The translations under genes and the position numbers were made by a program. Positions 51,840 to 60,021 of a stretch of 64,000 nucleotides of DNA are shown here, piece after piece; positions within the stretch are counted from its first letter, which is position 1; every line of letters starts with the position of its first letter. The stretch is taken from contig QGHH01000025.1 in assembly GCA_003640645.1 (NCBI GenBank), positions 1 to 64,000 on the forward strand, written 5' to 3'. The stretch comes from Fredinandcohnia aciditolerans. GTDB taxonomy: Bacteria > Bacillota > Bacilli > Bacillales > Bacillaceae_L. The notes under the pieces were generated by a model that did not search any database, was not told where the DNA came from, and worked only from the letters and a program-made list of their open reading frames with translations.

Positions 51840-52532
51840 TTACTCACCAACCTTATAGCCCATTCCACGGACTGTCTTAATAATTTTCGGGCTTTGTGGG
51901 TCATCTTCAAGCTTCTCTCGTAATCTTTTGATATAAACGGTTAATGTGTTATCATTCACAAAATCACCCGCTACATCCCAAATTCGATCAAGTAATTGTG
52001 TTCTAGTAAGAACTTGACCAATGTGGTTCGCGAATATCAAAAATAGACGGTATTCTAATGAAGTCAGAAGTACCTCCTCTCCATTTTTATAAACCTTACC
52101 TTCTAACGTATTAATACGAATATTTTCTATCTCAATAACATTCTTGGTTTGTGCCATTGTTTGCCTATTATAACGACGAAGCACCGATTTGATCCGTGAC
52201 ATTAACTCACGAATACGGAATGGCTTTGTAATATAATCATCTGCACCCATGTCTAAACCCATCACGACATTCACTTCGTCATCCAAAGCCGTTAAAAAAA
52301 TAACAGGTTTATCACCTTGCTTTTTTACTAACTCACAAAGCTCATATCCACTTCCGTCCGGTAAAGATAAATCAAATAAAAACAAATCAATACTGTTCCA
52401 ACTATCTGAAATAATCCGCTTAGCATCCTCAATATTATGACAAACAATCGTCTCATACTCATCCTGCTTCAACGTATAATCCAACCCAGAAGCGATCGTC
52501 CTATCATCCTCAACAACTAAAATTTTCATCAT
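51840..52532 (-). CDS. OmpR-family response regulator
   Basis: A 230-residue regulator. The receiver domain has the acidic pair EDD (8-10), the phospho-acceptor Asp54 in FLFDLSLPDGSG and Lys in DYITKPFRIRELM. The C-terminal winged helix carries SLEYRLFLIFANHIGQVLTR and VNDNTLTVYIKRLREKLEDD. It is translated together with the histidine kinase and probably activates the downstream ABC genes. Confidence 0.94.
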   Translation of the reverse strand: MMKILVVEDDRTIASGLDYTLKQDEYETIVCHNIEDAKRIISDSWNSIDLFLFDLSLPDGSGYELCELVKKQGDKPVIFLTALDDEVNVVMGLDMGADDYITKPFRIRELMSRIKSVLRRYNRQTMAQTKNVIEIENIRINTLEGKVYKNGEEVLLTSLEYRLFLIFANHIGQVLTRTQLLDRIWDVAGDFVNDNTLTVYIKRLREKLEDDPQSPKIIKTVRGMGYKVGE

Positions 52533-52535
52533 AAC

Positions 52536-52563
52536 GGGTCAAAGGGACAGGTCCCTTGTCCCA
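52536..52563. repeat. Single-hairpin GGGACAGG element
   Basis: GGGTCAAAGGGACAGGTCCC with TTGTCCC, directly upstream of the response regulator start. Confidence 0.8.
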
Positions 52564-52603
52564 ACCCTCCCCATCGTCTAAGTCTGTTCTAGGTTATTTT
52601 ATC

Positions 52604-52649
52604 AAAAACAAAATCCCCTGGACATGTTGTTTGTACATCTCCAGGGGAT
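52604..52649 (-). terminator. Intrinsic terminator after the purine permease gene
   Basis: ATCCCCTGGA and TCCAGGGGAT pair with a further ATGTAC/ACAT region inside, then TTTGTTTTT, on the minus strand. Confidence 0.9.
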
Positions 52650-52655
52650 ATTCCT

Positions 52656-53948
52656 TTAAACATAGATAAAATAGACAATAAACGTAACAAAAAGAACATA
52701 CATAATTGGATGTACTTCTCTATGTCTTCCCAATGCAAGCATTGTAACAGGATACATGATGAAACCTAAAGCAATTCCTGTTGCGACGCTAAATGTCAAT
52801 GGCATCATAATAATTGTCGTAAATGCCGGTATGGCAATGTCTAGCTTCGTCCAGTCAATATGTCGCACTTCTGCCACCATCATTGCACCCACGATTATGA
52901 GGGCTGGAGCGGTGATTTCGGATGTAACAACCGCTAACAATGGCGAGAAAAAGAGGGCTAAGAAGAAAAAGCCTGAGATGACCACTGATGAAAAACCAGT
53001 TCGTGCACCAGCAGCAATACCTGCAGTAGATTCTATCAAGGAAGCAGTTGGTGACGTCCCTAGAACAGAACCGATAACCGTTGCCGAAGCATCCGATAAT
53101 AATGCAGGACCCGCGTTTGGAATTTTATTATCCTTTAAAATTCCAGCCTGACTCGCAACAGCAATCAATGTGCCTGCTGTATCAAAAAATCCAACAAATA
53201 AAAAGGTAAAAATGACAATAATTAAGTCTGGGGTAAATACATTTGGAAGTTCAGAAAAAACAACACCAAATGTTGGTTCAAGACTTGGGATTTTTCCTAT
53301 GATACCTGCCGGCTTCTCAATAATCCCAAAGATCATCCCCACAACTGAAGAAATAACCATGCCGTAAAATATACCACCACGAATTCCCCTAACGAGCATT
53401 ATGGAGGTAATGATGAATCCGAATAAGGCAAGCACGGTCGCACCAGATGTGAAGTCTCCAAGTGATACAAATGTAGCTTCATTCCCGACAATAATCTTCG
53501 CATTTTTTAGTCCAATAAACGCAACAAAAAAACCAATCCCACCCGCAATCGCATACTTCAAATCCTGCGGTATCACATTAATAATTTTTTCACGGATTTT
53601 TAAGACACTTAAAAGGACAAATAAAATACCTGCGACGAAAACGCCCGTTAATGCTGTCTGCCAAGGAATTCCCATCCCAATCACAACAGAATAAGTAAAA
53701 AAAGAATTCAGACCCATACTAGGGGCAATCCCGATTGGATAATTAGATAGGAGACCAATAAGTAGCGAGCCAAGAATAATAGTTATTGCTGTTGCCGTAA
53801 AAACGGCACCTTTGTCCATCCCTGATTCACCTAAAACGATAGGATTGACCACAAGGATGTAGGCCATCGATAGAAATGTTGTGAGTCCACCAATAAATTC
53901 CTGCTTATATGTTGTTTGGCGCGTATTGAAGTCAAAATAATTTTTCAT
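52656..53948 (-). CDS. NCS2-family guanine/hypoxanthine permease (PbuG/PbuO-like)
   Basis: A 430-residue, roughly 12-14-helix purine permease of the NCS2 (AzgA) type. Marks are TTYKQEFIGGLTTFLSMAYI at the N-terminus, NYPIGIAPSMGLNSFFTYSV, the FVGFFDTAGTLIAVASQAG helix and GTSPTASLIESTAGIAAGAR. A guanine-type riboswitch lies just upstream on the same strand, which fixes the substrate class as guanine or hypoxanthine. It is a single gene with a strong terminator. Confidence 0.93.
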   Translation of the reverse strand: MKNYFDFNTRQTTYKQEFIGGLTTFLSMAYILVVNPIVLGESGMDKGAVFTATAITIILGSLLIGLLSNYPIGIAPSMGLNSFFTYSVVIGMGIPWQTALTGVFVAGILFVLLSVLKIREKIINVIPQDLKYAIAGGIGFFVAFIGLKNAKIIVGNEATFVSLGDFTSGATVLALFGFIITSIMLVRGIRGGIFYGMVISSVVGMIFGIIEKPAGIIGKIPSLEPTFGVVFSELPNVFTPDLIIVIFTFLFVGFFDTAGTLIAVASQAGILKDNKIPNAGPALLSDASATVIGSVLGTSPTASLIESTAGIAAGARTGFSSVVISGFFFLALFFSPLLAVVTSEITAPALIIVGAMMVAEVRHIDWTKLDIAIPAFTTIIMMPLTFSVATGIALGFIMYPVTMLALGRHREVHPIMYVLFVTFIVYFIYV

Positions 53949-53991
53949 ATTTCTATATTCCCCATTTTGCTGTGATTTATTTTTTCAAAAT

Positions 53992-54025
53992 AAAAAAAGC
54001 CTTGATAGTGTAGACCTACCAAAGC
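53992..54025 (-). terminator. Riboswitch-linked intrinsic terminator in the permease leader
   Basis: On the minus strand GCTTTGGTAG and CTATCAAGGC form a 10-bp stem, then TTTTTTTATTTT, about 45 nt before the permease start. Guanine binding upstream should favour this terminator. Confidence 0.8.
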
Positions 54026-54071
54026 ACGTACAAATTCTAGTCAAAAGGACAAATGATATCCTTATAAACCT

Positions 54072-54138
54072 TTTGTAGTCAAGCTTTTTACGGTAGCTTG
54101 GTAGAAACAATCGGGCCATATTCCCGAACATATACAAA
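54072..54138 (-). ncRNA. Guanine-class purine riboswitch aptamer
   Basis: The minus-strand sequence has the purine riboswitch three-way junction: P1 TTTGTA with CTACAAA, P2 CGGG/CCCG around GAATATGG, the J2/3 TTTCTACC motif, and P3 CAAGCT/AGCTTG around ACCGTAAAA. The specificity nucleotide in TTGACTAC is C (position 74), which selects guanine or hypoxanthine; adenine riboswitches have U there. It precedes the NCS2 permease. Confidence 0.92.
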
Positions 54139-54217
54139 TTACTATATTCATATAACTTAAAAAATCTAACAATGATTTTAGGTTTCGTCAAGTTTTTTTC
54201 TCGTTTGTTATATCTTT

Positions 54218-54239
54218 AGTATAACAAACGTGTTATACT
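54218..54239. promoter_or_regulatory. Perfect dyad, probable GntR operator
   Basis: AGTATAACA (54218-54226) and TGTTATACT (54231-54239) are exact inverted arms with a 4-nt spacer. The right arm contains a TATACT -10-like hexamer. It lies 27 bp before the GntR start, so repression would be by overlap with the promoter. Confidence 0.65.
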
Positions 54240-54266
54240 ATACATAGAACAGATAGGAGGGACGAA

Positions 54267-54659
54267 ATGATTATTCGAATTGAACCCGAATCCGATATTC
54301 CCATTTACCAACAGATGACCAATCAAATCATCGAAGGAATTGCTATAGGGTTGATTCAGCCAGGTGATTCCCTACCATCCGTGAGAACGTTTGCCGCGGA
54401 CCTTGGCATTAACATGCACACAGTTAATAAAAGCTATCACCAACTTGAGAAAAAAGGAATTATCCGAATCGTTCCGAAGTCTGGAGCGGTGATTTCCTCC
54501 CCACACGATTTCAACGATTCTTCCTTTGACAGGTTAAAGGAAAACTATAAATTACTCATCGCGGAATCACTTGTTGTCGGTATGTCCAATGAACAAATTC
54601 ACGAATTAGTTTCTTCTACTATTAATCATTTAAAAAGCTCATCAAATAAGGAGGCATAA
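54267..54659 (+). CDS. GntR-family regulator, YtrA-type
   Basis: A 130-residue protein: an N-terminal winged helix (IPIYQQMTNQIIEGIAIGLI, then PSVRTFAADLGINMHTVNKS) with only a short C-terminal helix, as in the YtrA subfamily. YtrA regulators usually control a following membrane-protein operon. The DUF1648 gene begins 2 bp later, which fits. The start has AGGAGGG upstream. A perfect dyad overlaps the promoter region. Confidence 0.9.
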   Translation: MIIRIEPESDIPIYQQMTNQIIEGIAIGLIQPGDSLPSVRTFAADLGINMHTVNKSYHQLEKKGIIRIVPKSGAVISSPHDFNDSSFDRLKENYKLLIAESLVVGMSNEQIHELVSSTINHLKSSSNKEA

Positions 54660-54661
54660 TT

Positions 54662-55753
54662 ATGACGTTGGCTATCTTTCTCATAATCGCGGTTATTCTA
54701 GCCGGGATTCAGATCGCAGTTCCTTTTCTTGTGAAACGCACAGTTATCTTCGGGATTACAGTTCCTGAAAAACAGATTAATAATGAAAAACTTTCTTCTT
54801 TTAAAAAGAAATATTCCCTGCTTGTATCCCTTTTATCTATAATCTCTTTGGTAAGTTACGCAATATGGGTACTTTCTAGCAGCGCCTCAGAAGAACAGAC
54901 CGTTTTGATTGGAACCGTTATTCAATTTGCGATTATTTTGTTTAGCTTTACCCTCTATTTTTATTTTCACGGAAAAACTCTTCAGTTAAAAAAGAAAATG
55001 AAATGGGGGGAAAATACAAAACAAATTCAAATCGCCGATCTGTCAACACGTGCTGAGGATGAAATGCTGCCTTGGTATGTCTTTTTAGTACCCATACTTA
55101 TCACAGTTGGTGTAATCGGTTATACCATTTCTCAATATAATCTTCTTCCAGACCAGATTCCAACTCACTGGGGAATTAATGGAGAAGCTGATGCCTTTAC
55201 TGAGAAAACACCTGTCTCAGCCATTTCATCCCCACTCATGTTGCTTGTGATGCAAGTAATGTTTCTAGCGATTATTATAAGCACAAAAAAATCAGGCATT
55301 AAACTAAGTGCAACAGCAACTAACGCTTCACGATTGCGACAATTAACATTACGTAAATATACAAGCTGGTTACTATTTTTAACGTCTATTTTATTAACGG
55401 GAATGTTTAGTTTCTTTCAATTAAGAACAATACATCCTGATATTGTGGACAAAACGATTGTTATGGCCGTACCAATTATCTTCCTAGTTATTACTTTAGG
55501 CTCTACGGTAGCATTTGCTCTAAAAGTTGGCCGTTCAGATAAACGATCCATTGATGAAGCAGTTGTAGGCATAACAGATTATGACGATGACAAGCACTGG
55601 GTTGGCGGTCTCTTTTATGTCAACAAAAATGACCCATCCATCTTTGTTGAAAAACGCTTTGGTGTTGGCTGGACTATCAACTTCGGTAACCCAATTGGGT
55701 ATTTAATTATTTTAATACCAATAGCAATCATCATCCTGTTTAGCTTTCTTTAA
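54662..55753 (+). CDS. DUF1648/DUF5808 membrane protein
   Basis: A 363-residue membrane protein with about seven helices. DUF1648 is recognisable as YTISQYNLLPDQIPTHWGIN and GEADAFTEKTPV in the middle (about 155-185). The C-terminal block HWVGGLFYVNKNDPSIFVEK with GVGWTINFGNP matches DUF5808. Proteins like this accompany YtrA-type regulators in bacilli and are thought to respond to cell-envelope stress or to bacteriocin immunity (SdpI-like). The first point is seen, the second is from family knowledge. Confidence 0.85.
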   Translation: MTLAIFLIIAVILAGIQIAVPFLVKRTVIFGITVPEKQINNEKLSSFKKKYSLLVSLLSIISLVSYAIWVLSSSASEEQTVLIGTVIQFAIILFSFTLYFYFHGKTLQLKKKMKWGENTKQIQIADLSTRAEDEMLPWYVFLVPILITVGVIGYTISQYNLLPDQIPTHWGINGEADAFTEKTPVSAISSPLMLLVMQVMFLAIIISTKKSGIKLSATATNASRLRQLTLRKYTSWLLFLTSILLTGMFSFFQLRTIHPDIVDKTIVMAVPIIFLVITLGSTVAFALKVGRSDKRSIDEAVVGITDYDDDKHWVGGLFYVNKNDPSIFVEKRFGVGWTINFGNPIGYLIILIPIAIIILFSFL

Positions 55754-55784
55754 AAATCGACAAGCGTTGCTTGTCGATTTTTTT
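55753..55784. terminator. Bidirectional intrinsic terminator
   Basis: AAAATCGACAAGC and GCTTGTCGATTTT form a near-perfect stem with a 3-nt loop and T runs both ways, separating the convergent DUF1648 and MFS genes. Confidence 0.92.
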
Positions 55785-57040
55785 CATCCAGATGATGGGT
55801 TTAGTTTCATTTTTGTATCGTAGGCTCGGAAAGCCTTACCATAGAAATAGGCAAAACTACCTTGTAAACCAGCTGCAAGATAAAAAGGTAAGGCCAAAGC
55901 ACCTAACCCGAAAAGATAGCCAGTAATATACGGACCAATTGAAATTGGCAGACGCATTGATAAAAGATTAATACTTGATGCAAAACCACTTCTTTTCCCA
56001 CGCGTTAGGCTAACACTTAGTGCTTGCCCTGCACCTTGCGACCCTCGATTTAATGCCGTTCTTAGAATATAAAGAATGGATACTAGTGCATATGAGGACA
56101 ACAATGGCATTAATACGAGAAGAAGGCATGCTACATAACGAACCAGTACAATCGATTGTACTGTCCCATATTTATGTGAAATTCTAGCTTGAAACATCGA
56201 AATAATACCGGTCGCAAAAAAAGTAAGAGCTAATGTACTACCAATTTGCGCACTGCTTACACCAAATTTAACAGAAAACCAGTAAGCCATCATCGGCCCC
56301 GTCAATCCAATTGCGATCCCATTCAACACATTGATCCCCGCTAATTTTAAAATAGCTGTATTTTCTTCCTTTGTAATTTTCATTGCTTCATTCTCGGTCA
56401 TCTTCTCCATTGGTTTTTCTTTTCGGTTAAAAGGTTCTCTACTAACTGTTAATACAATGGCAGTCGTAGCAATTGAAAATGCAAATGTAGCATAAAAGGC
56501 GAGATGGTAGACAGAGATTCCAAGTGAGAAGTTCCCAAACCCCATCGTACCAACTAGCATCGCCCCTATCGCCATTCCAAAAAAGCTTAGTGCATTATTT
56601 AGACTATATATTTTTCCTCGTTCCGAGGGTTTGATAAAAGATGCGAGCCATGCCTGTTCTGCCGGAGCAAACGGGCTTGCTGAACCAGCATCTGCTTTTC
56701 CTAAACCGGAAAAGGCAATCGCAATAAACAATAGAACCGGATTGATGGAGAGGATTCCAATCAATGCACACCCTGCCGTCGAAAGTTCCGAAACCAGAAC
56801 AAAAGGTTTCCTGCCTACGCGGTCGCTGAATATACCAACTAACGGTGCAAGAAAAACCCCAAGCAATCCACCTGCAGCAAGCACCGTTCCGATTTTAACA
56901 GAACTCCACCCTAAATCATCTAGGTACAGTGCTAACACAACAACCATCATACCTTGTCCTATACTTCGAATTAGATTGACTAACATTAGCTTTCTGACCA
57001 CGGGATGTATTCTATCTGTTTGGTCTTCTTTGACTAGCAT
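55784..57040 (-). CDS. Major facilitator superfamily transporter
   Basis: A 418-residue protein with 12 predicted membrane segments in two halves. The A motif is GIFSDRVGRKPFVLVSELST near residue 70. KADAGSASPFAPAEQAWLAS and NRGSQGAGQALSVSLTRGKR are further loop features. This resembles drug-efflux or sugar-type MFS members, and the substrate is unknown. The start at 57040 is followed upstream by repeat array B, so the promoter must lie in the roughly 190 bp before the array. Confidence 0.87.
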   Translation of the reverse strand: MLVKEDQTDRIHPVVRKLMLVNLIRSIGQGMMVVVLALYLDDLGWSSVKIGTVLAAGGLLGVFLAPLVGIFSDRVGRKPFVLVSELSTAGCALIGILSINPVLLFIAIAFSGLGKADAGSASPFAPAEQAWLASFIKPSERGKIYSLNNALSFFGMAIGAMLVGTMGFGNFSLGISVYHLAFYATFAFSIATTAIVLTVSREPFNRKEKPMEKMTENEAMKITKEENTAILKLAGINVLNGIAIGLTGPMMAYWFSVKFGVSSAQIGSTLALTFFATGIISMFQARISHKYGTVQSIVLVRYVACLLLVLMPLLSSYALVSILYILRTALNRGSQGAGQALSVSLTRGKRSGFASSINLLSMRLPISIGPYITGYLFGLGALALPFYLAAGLQGSFAYFYGKAFRAYDTKMKLNPSSG

Positions 57041-57236
57041 ATTTTCACCACTTTGGATTGAGATATTGGATTGCGCGTTGGTTAAAATAGGTAATTTGGA
57101 TAGTCTTATTTAAAAGCCTTCCATAGTATGGTGGCAATTATTCACTTGGTGGGGGAGAGGGATATTTTTATTACGGATTGTCCGATTTCTTTATAATCTG
57201 AGAAATGGCTATTCGCGTTTTAGCTCATAGCTCTTT

Positions 57237-57650
57237 ATGAAGAGGATTCAGAGGCGAGGTTACTCTTGTTTTCCTCTTCATTACTCTTATGAAGAGGATT
57301 CAGGAACGGGTTGCGCTCCTTTTCCCCTTCATAGCTCTGATGAAGAGGATTCGGCGACGGGATTGCTCGCTTTTTCCTCTTCATACCCGTGATGAAGAGG
57401 ATTCGGCGACGGGATTGGTCTCCTTTTCCCCTTCATAACTTCGATGAAGAGGATTCGAGGACGGGGTTACTCTCGTTTTCCCCTTCATAACTTCGATGAA
57501 GAGGATTTGGCGACGAAGGTGATCTACTTTTCCTCTTCATAATTCTTATGAAGAGGATTCGGGGACGGAGTTACTCTCCTTTTCCCCTTCATAGCTCTGA
57601 TGAAGAGGATTCGAGGATGGGGTTACTCTTCTTTATCCCTTCATAGCTTC
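57237..57650. repeat. Tandem array B: eight 52-bp hairpin repeats, stem ATGAAGAGG
   Basis: ATGAAGAGGATT begins at 57237, 57289, 57340, 57392, 57444, 57496, 57548 and 57600, a period of 51-52 bp. Each unit pairs CCTCTTCAT with ATGAAGAGG of the next copy across a 7-nt loop (25 nt), then has a 27-nt linker such as ATTCGGCGACGGGATTGCTC with GCTTTTT. The linker shares CGACGG and the T-rich end with that of array A, while the stem is unrelated. No gene is open through it; 57041-57236 shows nothing else. Confidence 0.92.
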
Positions 57651-57752
57651 GATGAAGGACTTTACACCGAGCTCCTGACTACACCCGGTCCTTCATCACC
57701 TCGATGAAGGACCTTACACCGAAGCCCGGACTTCACCCGGTCCTTCATCACC
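57651..57752. repeat. Two 52-bp hairpin repeats with a third stem type, GATGAAGGAC
   Basis: Directly continuing array B, two units start with GATGAAGGAC and end with GGTCCTTCATCACC. GTCCTTCATC pairs with GATGAAGGAC (10-bp arms, 5-nt loop, 25 nt), and the linker is 27 nt (TTTACACCGAGCTCC...). Stem and linker differ from the eight copies before, but the geometry is the same. Confidence 0.88.
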
Positions 57753-57795
57753 ATAATAGACAAACTTCTTTAAAACCATAGTACCTACTTCCACA

Positions 57796-57849
57796 ACAAA
57801 AATAGATGCCAAAGGCAATTCTTTCTTACAAATCGCCCCTAGCATCTAT
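57796..57849 (-). terminator. Intrinsic terminator after the pqq operon
   Basis: ATAGATGCTA and TGGCATCTAT pair on the minus strand, then TTTTTGTTGT. It begins 2 bp after the pqqE stop. Confidence 0.85.
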
Positions 57850-57850
57850 T

Positions 57851-58951
57851 TCATATTTTTATTTTTGGTGTTGTTATTTTACGGTAGATCAATGGTGATG
57901 ATTCGCCAACTTGCGAACTATTTGCTTCCTGTACTGCTTTTTTAACGATATGATGATCAGGTGCCAGGTGACACACTGGGTCTGTTGCTTGAGCGTCTCC
58001 AGTCAAGGCATAGGCCTGACATCGACATCCACCACCATCTTGCTGTACCAAATCACATGAACGACAAGTTTCTGGTAGCCACTCATCCCCTCGAAATCGA
58101 TTAAATGAATCCGATTCATACCAAATTTGCTGCAATGACCGCTCACGTACATTTTCAAAAGAAATTTCTTCTATCATCCCAGCCGTTGGGCATGGTAACA
58201 CGTCTCCGTTGGGGGCCACAGTAAGAGCGACCGCTCCCCAACCGCCCATGCATGGCTTAGGGGTTGATTCATAATAATCAGGTATTACCCAGATAATTTC
58301 CATTTCTCTCCCGATGCGTGTTCTTGCTGCTTCAAAAACTTCACTCGCCCGCTCAATCTGCTCTCGACTTGGCATGAGCTGATTCCTGTTGAGTAAAGCC
58401 CAATTATAAAACTGAGTATTTGCTAATTCCAGCCGTTCAGCGCCCACTGCCTGAGCAAACGTAATAATTTCATCTAATGTATCTATGTTCAACCGATGCA
58501 ACACGACATTTAATGATAAATGCATTCCCGTCCTCTTGACTGCTTCAACAGCCTTCCGTTTCTTTTCAAACGCCTTAAATCTGCCAATCTTATCCGAAAG
58601 TTTTTCTTCTCCAGCTTGAAAACTAATTTGGACATTGGCCAACCCGGCTTCCTTAAACCGATTTGCCTTTTCCTCAGTTAAACCAATCCCACTTGTTATC
58701 AGATTCGTGTACATTTCTAATGAGTTCGCATGGTGAATCAGTTCTTCTAAATCATTTTTTAAAAGCGGCTCTCCTCCTGAAAAATGAATCTCAACAACTC
58801 CAAGATCGGCAGCTTCTGATATTACCCGCTTCCAATCCTTTGTTGATATTTCCATTTCCTTTCGTGTCATTTCGATTGGGTTTGAACAGTATGGACAATG
58901 TAAGGGACAACGATGCGTTAACTCTGCAAGCAACGAGAAAGGGGGCTGCAC
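57851..58951 (-). CDS. pqqE: PqqE, radical SAM PQQ maturase
   Basis: A 366-residue radical SAM enzyme. It cross-links the glutamate and tyrosine side chains of the PqqA peptide, the first step of PQQ formation, in complex with PqqD. The SAM cluster ligands are C15xxxC19xxC22 (LTHRCPLHCPYC). The C-terminal SPASM region has CMGGWGAVALTVAPNGDVLP then CRSCDLVQQDGGGCRCQ and DPVCHL. The ISFQAGEE motif after the SAM domain is typical of PqqE. It is the last gene of the operon, 1 nt after pqqD. Confidence 0.95.
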   Translation of the reverse strand: MQPPFSLLAELTHRCPLHCPYCSNPIEMTRKEMEISTKDWKRVISEAADLGVVEIHFSGGEPLLKNDLEELIHHANSLEMYTNLITSGIGLTEEKANRFKEAGLANVQISFQAGEEKLSDKIGRFKAFEKKRKAVEAVKRTGMHLSLNVVLHRLNIDTLDEIITFAQAVGAERLELANTQFYNWALLNRNQLMPSREQIERASEVFEAARTRIGREMEIIWVIPDYYESTPKPCMGGWGAVALTVAPNGDVLPCPTAGMIEEISFENVRERSLQQIWYESDSFNRFRGDEWLPETCRSCDLVQQDGGGCRCQAYALTGDAQATDPVCHLAPDHHIVKKAVQEANSSQVGESSPLIYRKITTPKIKI

Positions 58952-58952
58952 T

Positions 58953-59255
58953 CTATAATTCTTTGATTCTAGAATCTTGCATCACCACCCATCCTTCGTC
59001 CACCATCTGTAAGATAAACTTTGTGATATCTGCCTGCATGACTTCGAAATCAGGCAAATTCTCAGACTTTAGGGAACTTCTCATTTTTTCGGTGATGGTG
59101 TGAACTGATTCATTTCCGTCACATAGAGCAAGAATTGACGCGGCAGTTTCGTTCAGAACCACAACCTTTTCAGGTAACAAAAGAAGATGTTTTTCTCTTA
59201 CCTTATCAAACTTGAGTCGCCCTTTTTGTGCGAGTTTTGGAAAACTAGTAGTCAA
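58953..59255 (-). CDS. pqqD: PqqD, PqqA peptide chaperone
   Basis: A 100-residue winged-helix-like peptide-binding protein that presents PqqA to PqqE. Marks are RLKFDKVREKHLLLLPEKVV, then VLNETAASILALCDG and the closing DITKFILQMVDEGWVV. Length fits stand-alone PqqD proteins. It lies between pqqC and pqqE with short gaps (28 nt and 1 nt), consistent with a single transcript. Confidence 0.92.
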   Translation of the reverse strand: MTTSFPKLAQKGRLKFDKVREKHLLLLPEKVVVLNETAASILALCDGNESVHTITEKMRSSLKSENLPDFEVMQADITKFILQMVDEGWVVMQDSRIKEL

Positions 59256-59283
59256 GATTTCCCCACCACCTTCTCATTAAAAC

Positions 59284-60021
59284 TTAATTTGGAAAAGCTT
59301 TTTCGATTGCATCAAGCTGTGCCCAAAGTACATCACACTTAAATTGTAATGCCTCAACCGCAAGTTGCTGTTCTTTTAATGTCTTGCAATAATCCAGTAC
59401 TACATTCAGAGCAAATTCTGTATCACGAGGTGCTTGAGTTAAACGATTTCGGAAATACCCAAGTCCGGACCGGTCAATCCACGGATACAATCGTTCAAGG
59501 ATTTTAATCCGCTCTGAAATAAGAATGGGTGAAAATAGTTCAGTTAATGAAGAAGCTACCGCCTCTAGCCATGGCTTTTCCTTCGCAAAATTCACATAAG
59601 CGTCCACAGAAAAACGAACAGCAGGAACCACATGTTCTTCACTTAAGACCTCTTCCCGGGAAAGTCCCACTACTTCCCCAAGCCTTAACCAAGCTTCAAT
59701 GCCGCCCTCTTGTTCATGATTTCCATCATGGTCAATAATCCGCTGTATCCATTCACGTCTAAACTCCCTTGTTGGAAGTTTTGATAAAATAACCGCATCC
59801 TTAATCGGAACAGATTTTTGATAATAATAGCGATTGGCTACCCAACCTCGGATTTGCTCTCGACTTAGGGCACCTTCGTGCATCGCCACATGAAAGGGGT
59901 GCTTATCATGATAGGAAGAACGCCCGACATCGATTAATCGTTCTTTAAAATCCTCTCGAGACCATGGCTTTCCAGCTTCATGAGACACCCTTGCTAACCC
60001 TCCTTGCTGTGGCATATTCAA
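59284..60021 (-). CDS. pqqC: PqqC, PQQ synthase (final oxidase)
   Basis: A 245-residue, all-helical heme-oxygenase-like enzyme. It carries out ring closure and eight-electron oxidation of the precursor (AHQQ) to PQQ without a metal. The signature block is [20 protein letters not shown], followed by [20 protein letters not shown] and [20 protein letters not shown]. Length is normal. It overlaps pqqB by 4 nt. Confidence 0.95.
   Translation of the reverse strand: MNMPQQGGLARVSHEAGKPWSREDFKERLIDVGRSSYHDKHPFHVAMHEGALSREQIRGWVANRYYYQKSVPIKDAVILSKLPTREFRREWIQRIIDHDGNHEQEGGIEAWLRLGEVVGLSREEVLSEEHVVPAVRFSVDAYVNFAKEKPWLEAVASSLTELFSPILISERIKILERLYPWIDRSGLGYFRNRLTQAPRDTEFALNVVLDYCKTLKEQQLAVEALQFKCDVLWAQLDAIEKAFPN

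Noticed and set aside
40951-57752. CRISPR-like arrays
   Set aside because: The linkers between palindromes are near-identical copies and not unique spacers, and no cas genes are present.
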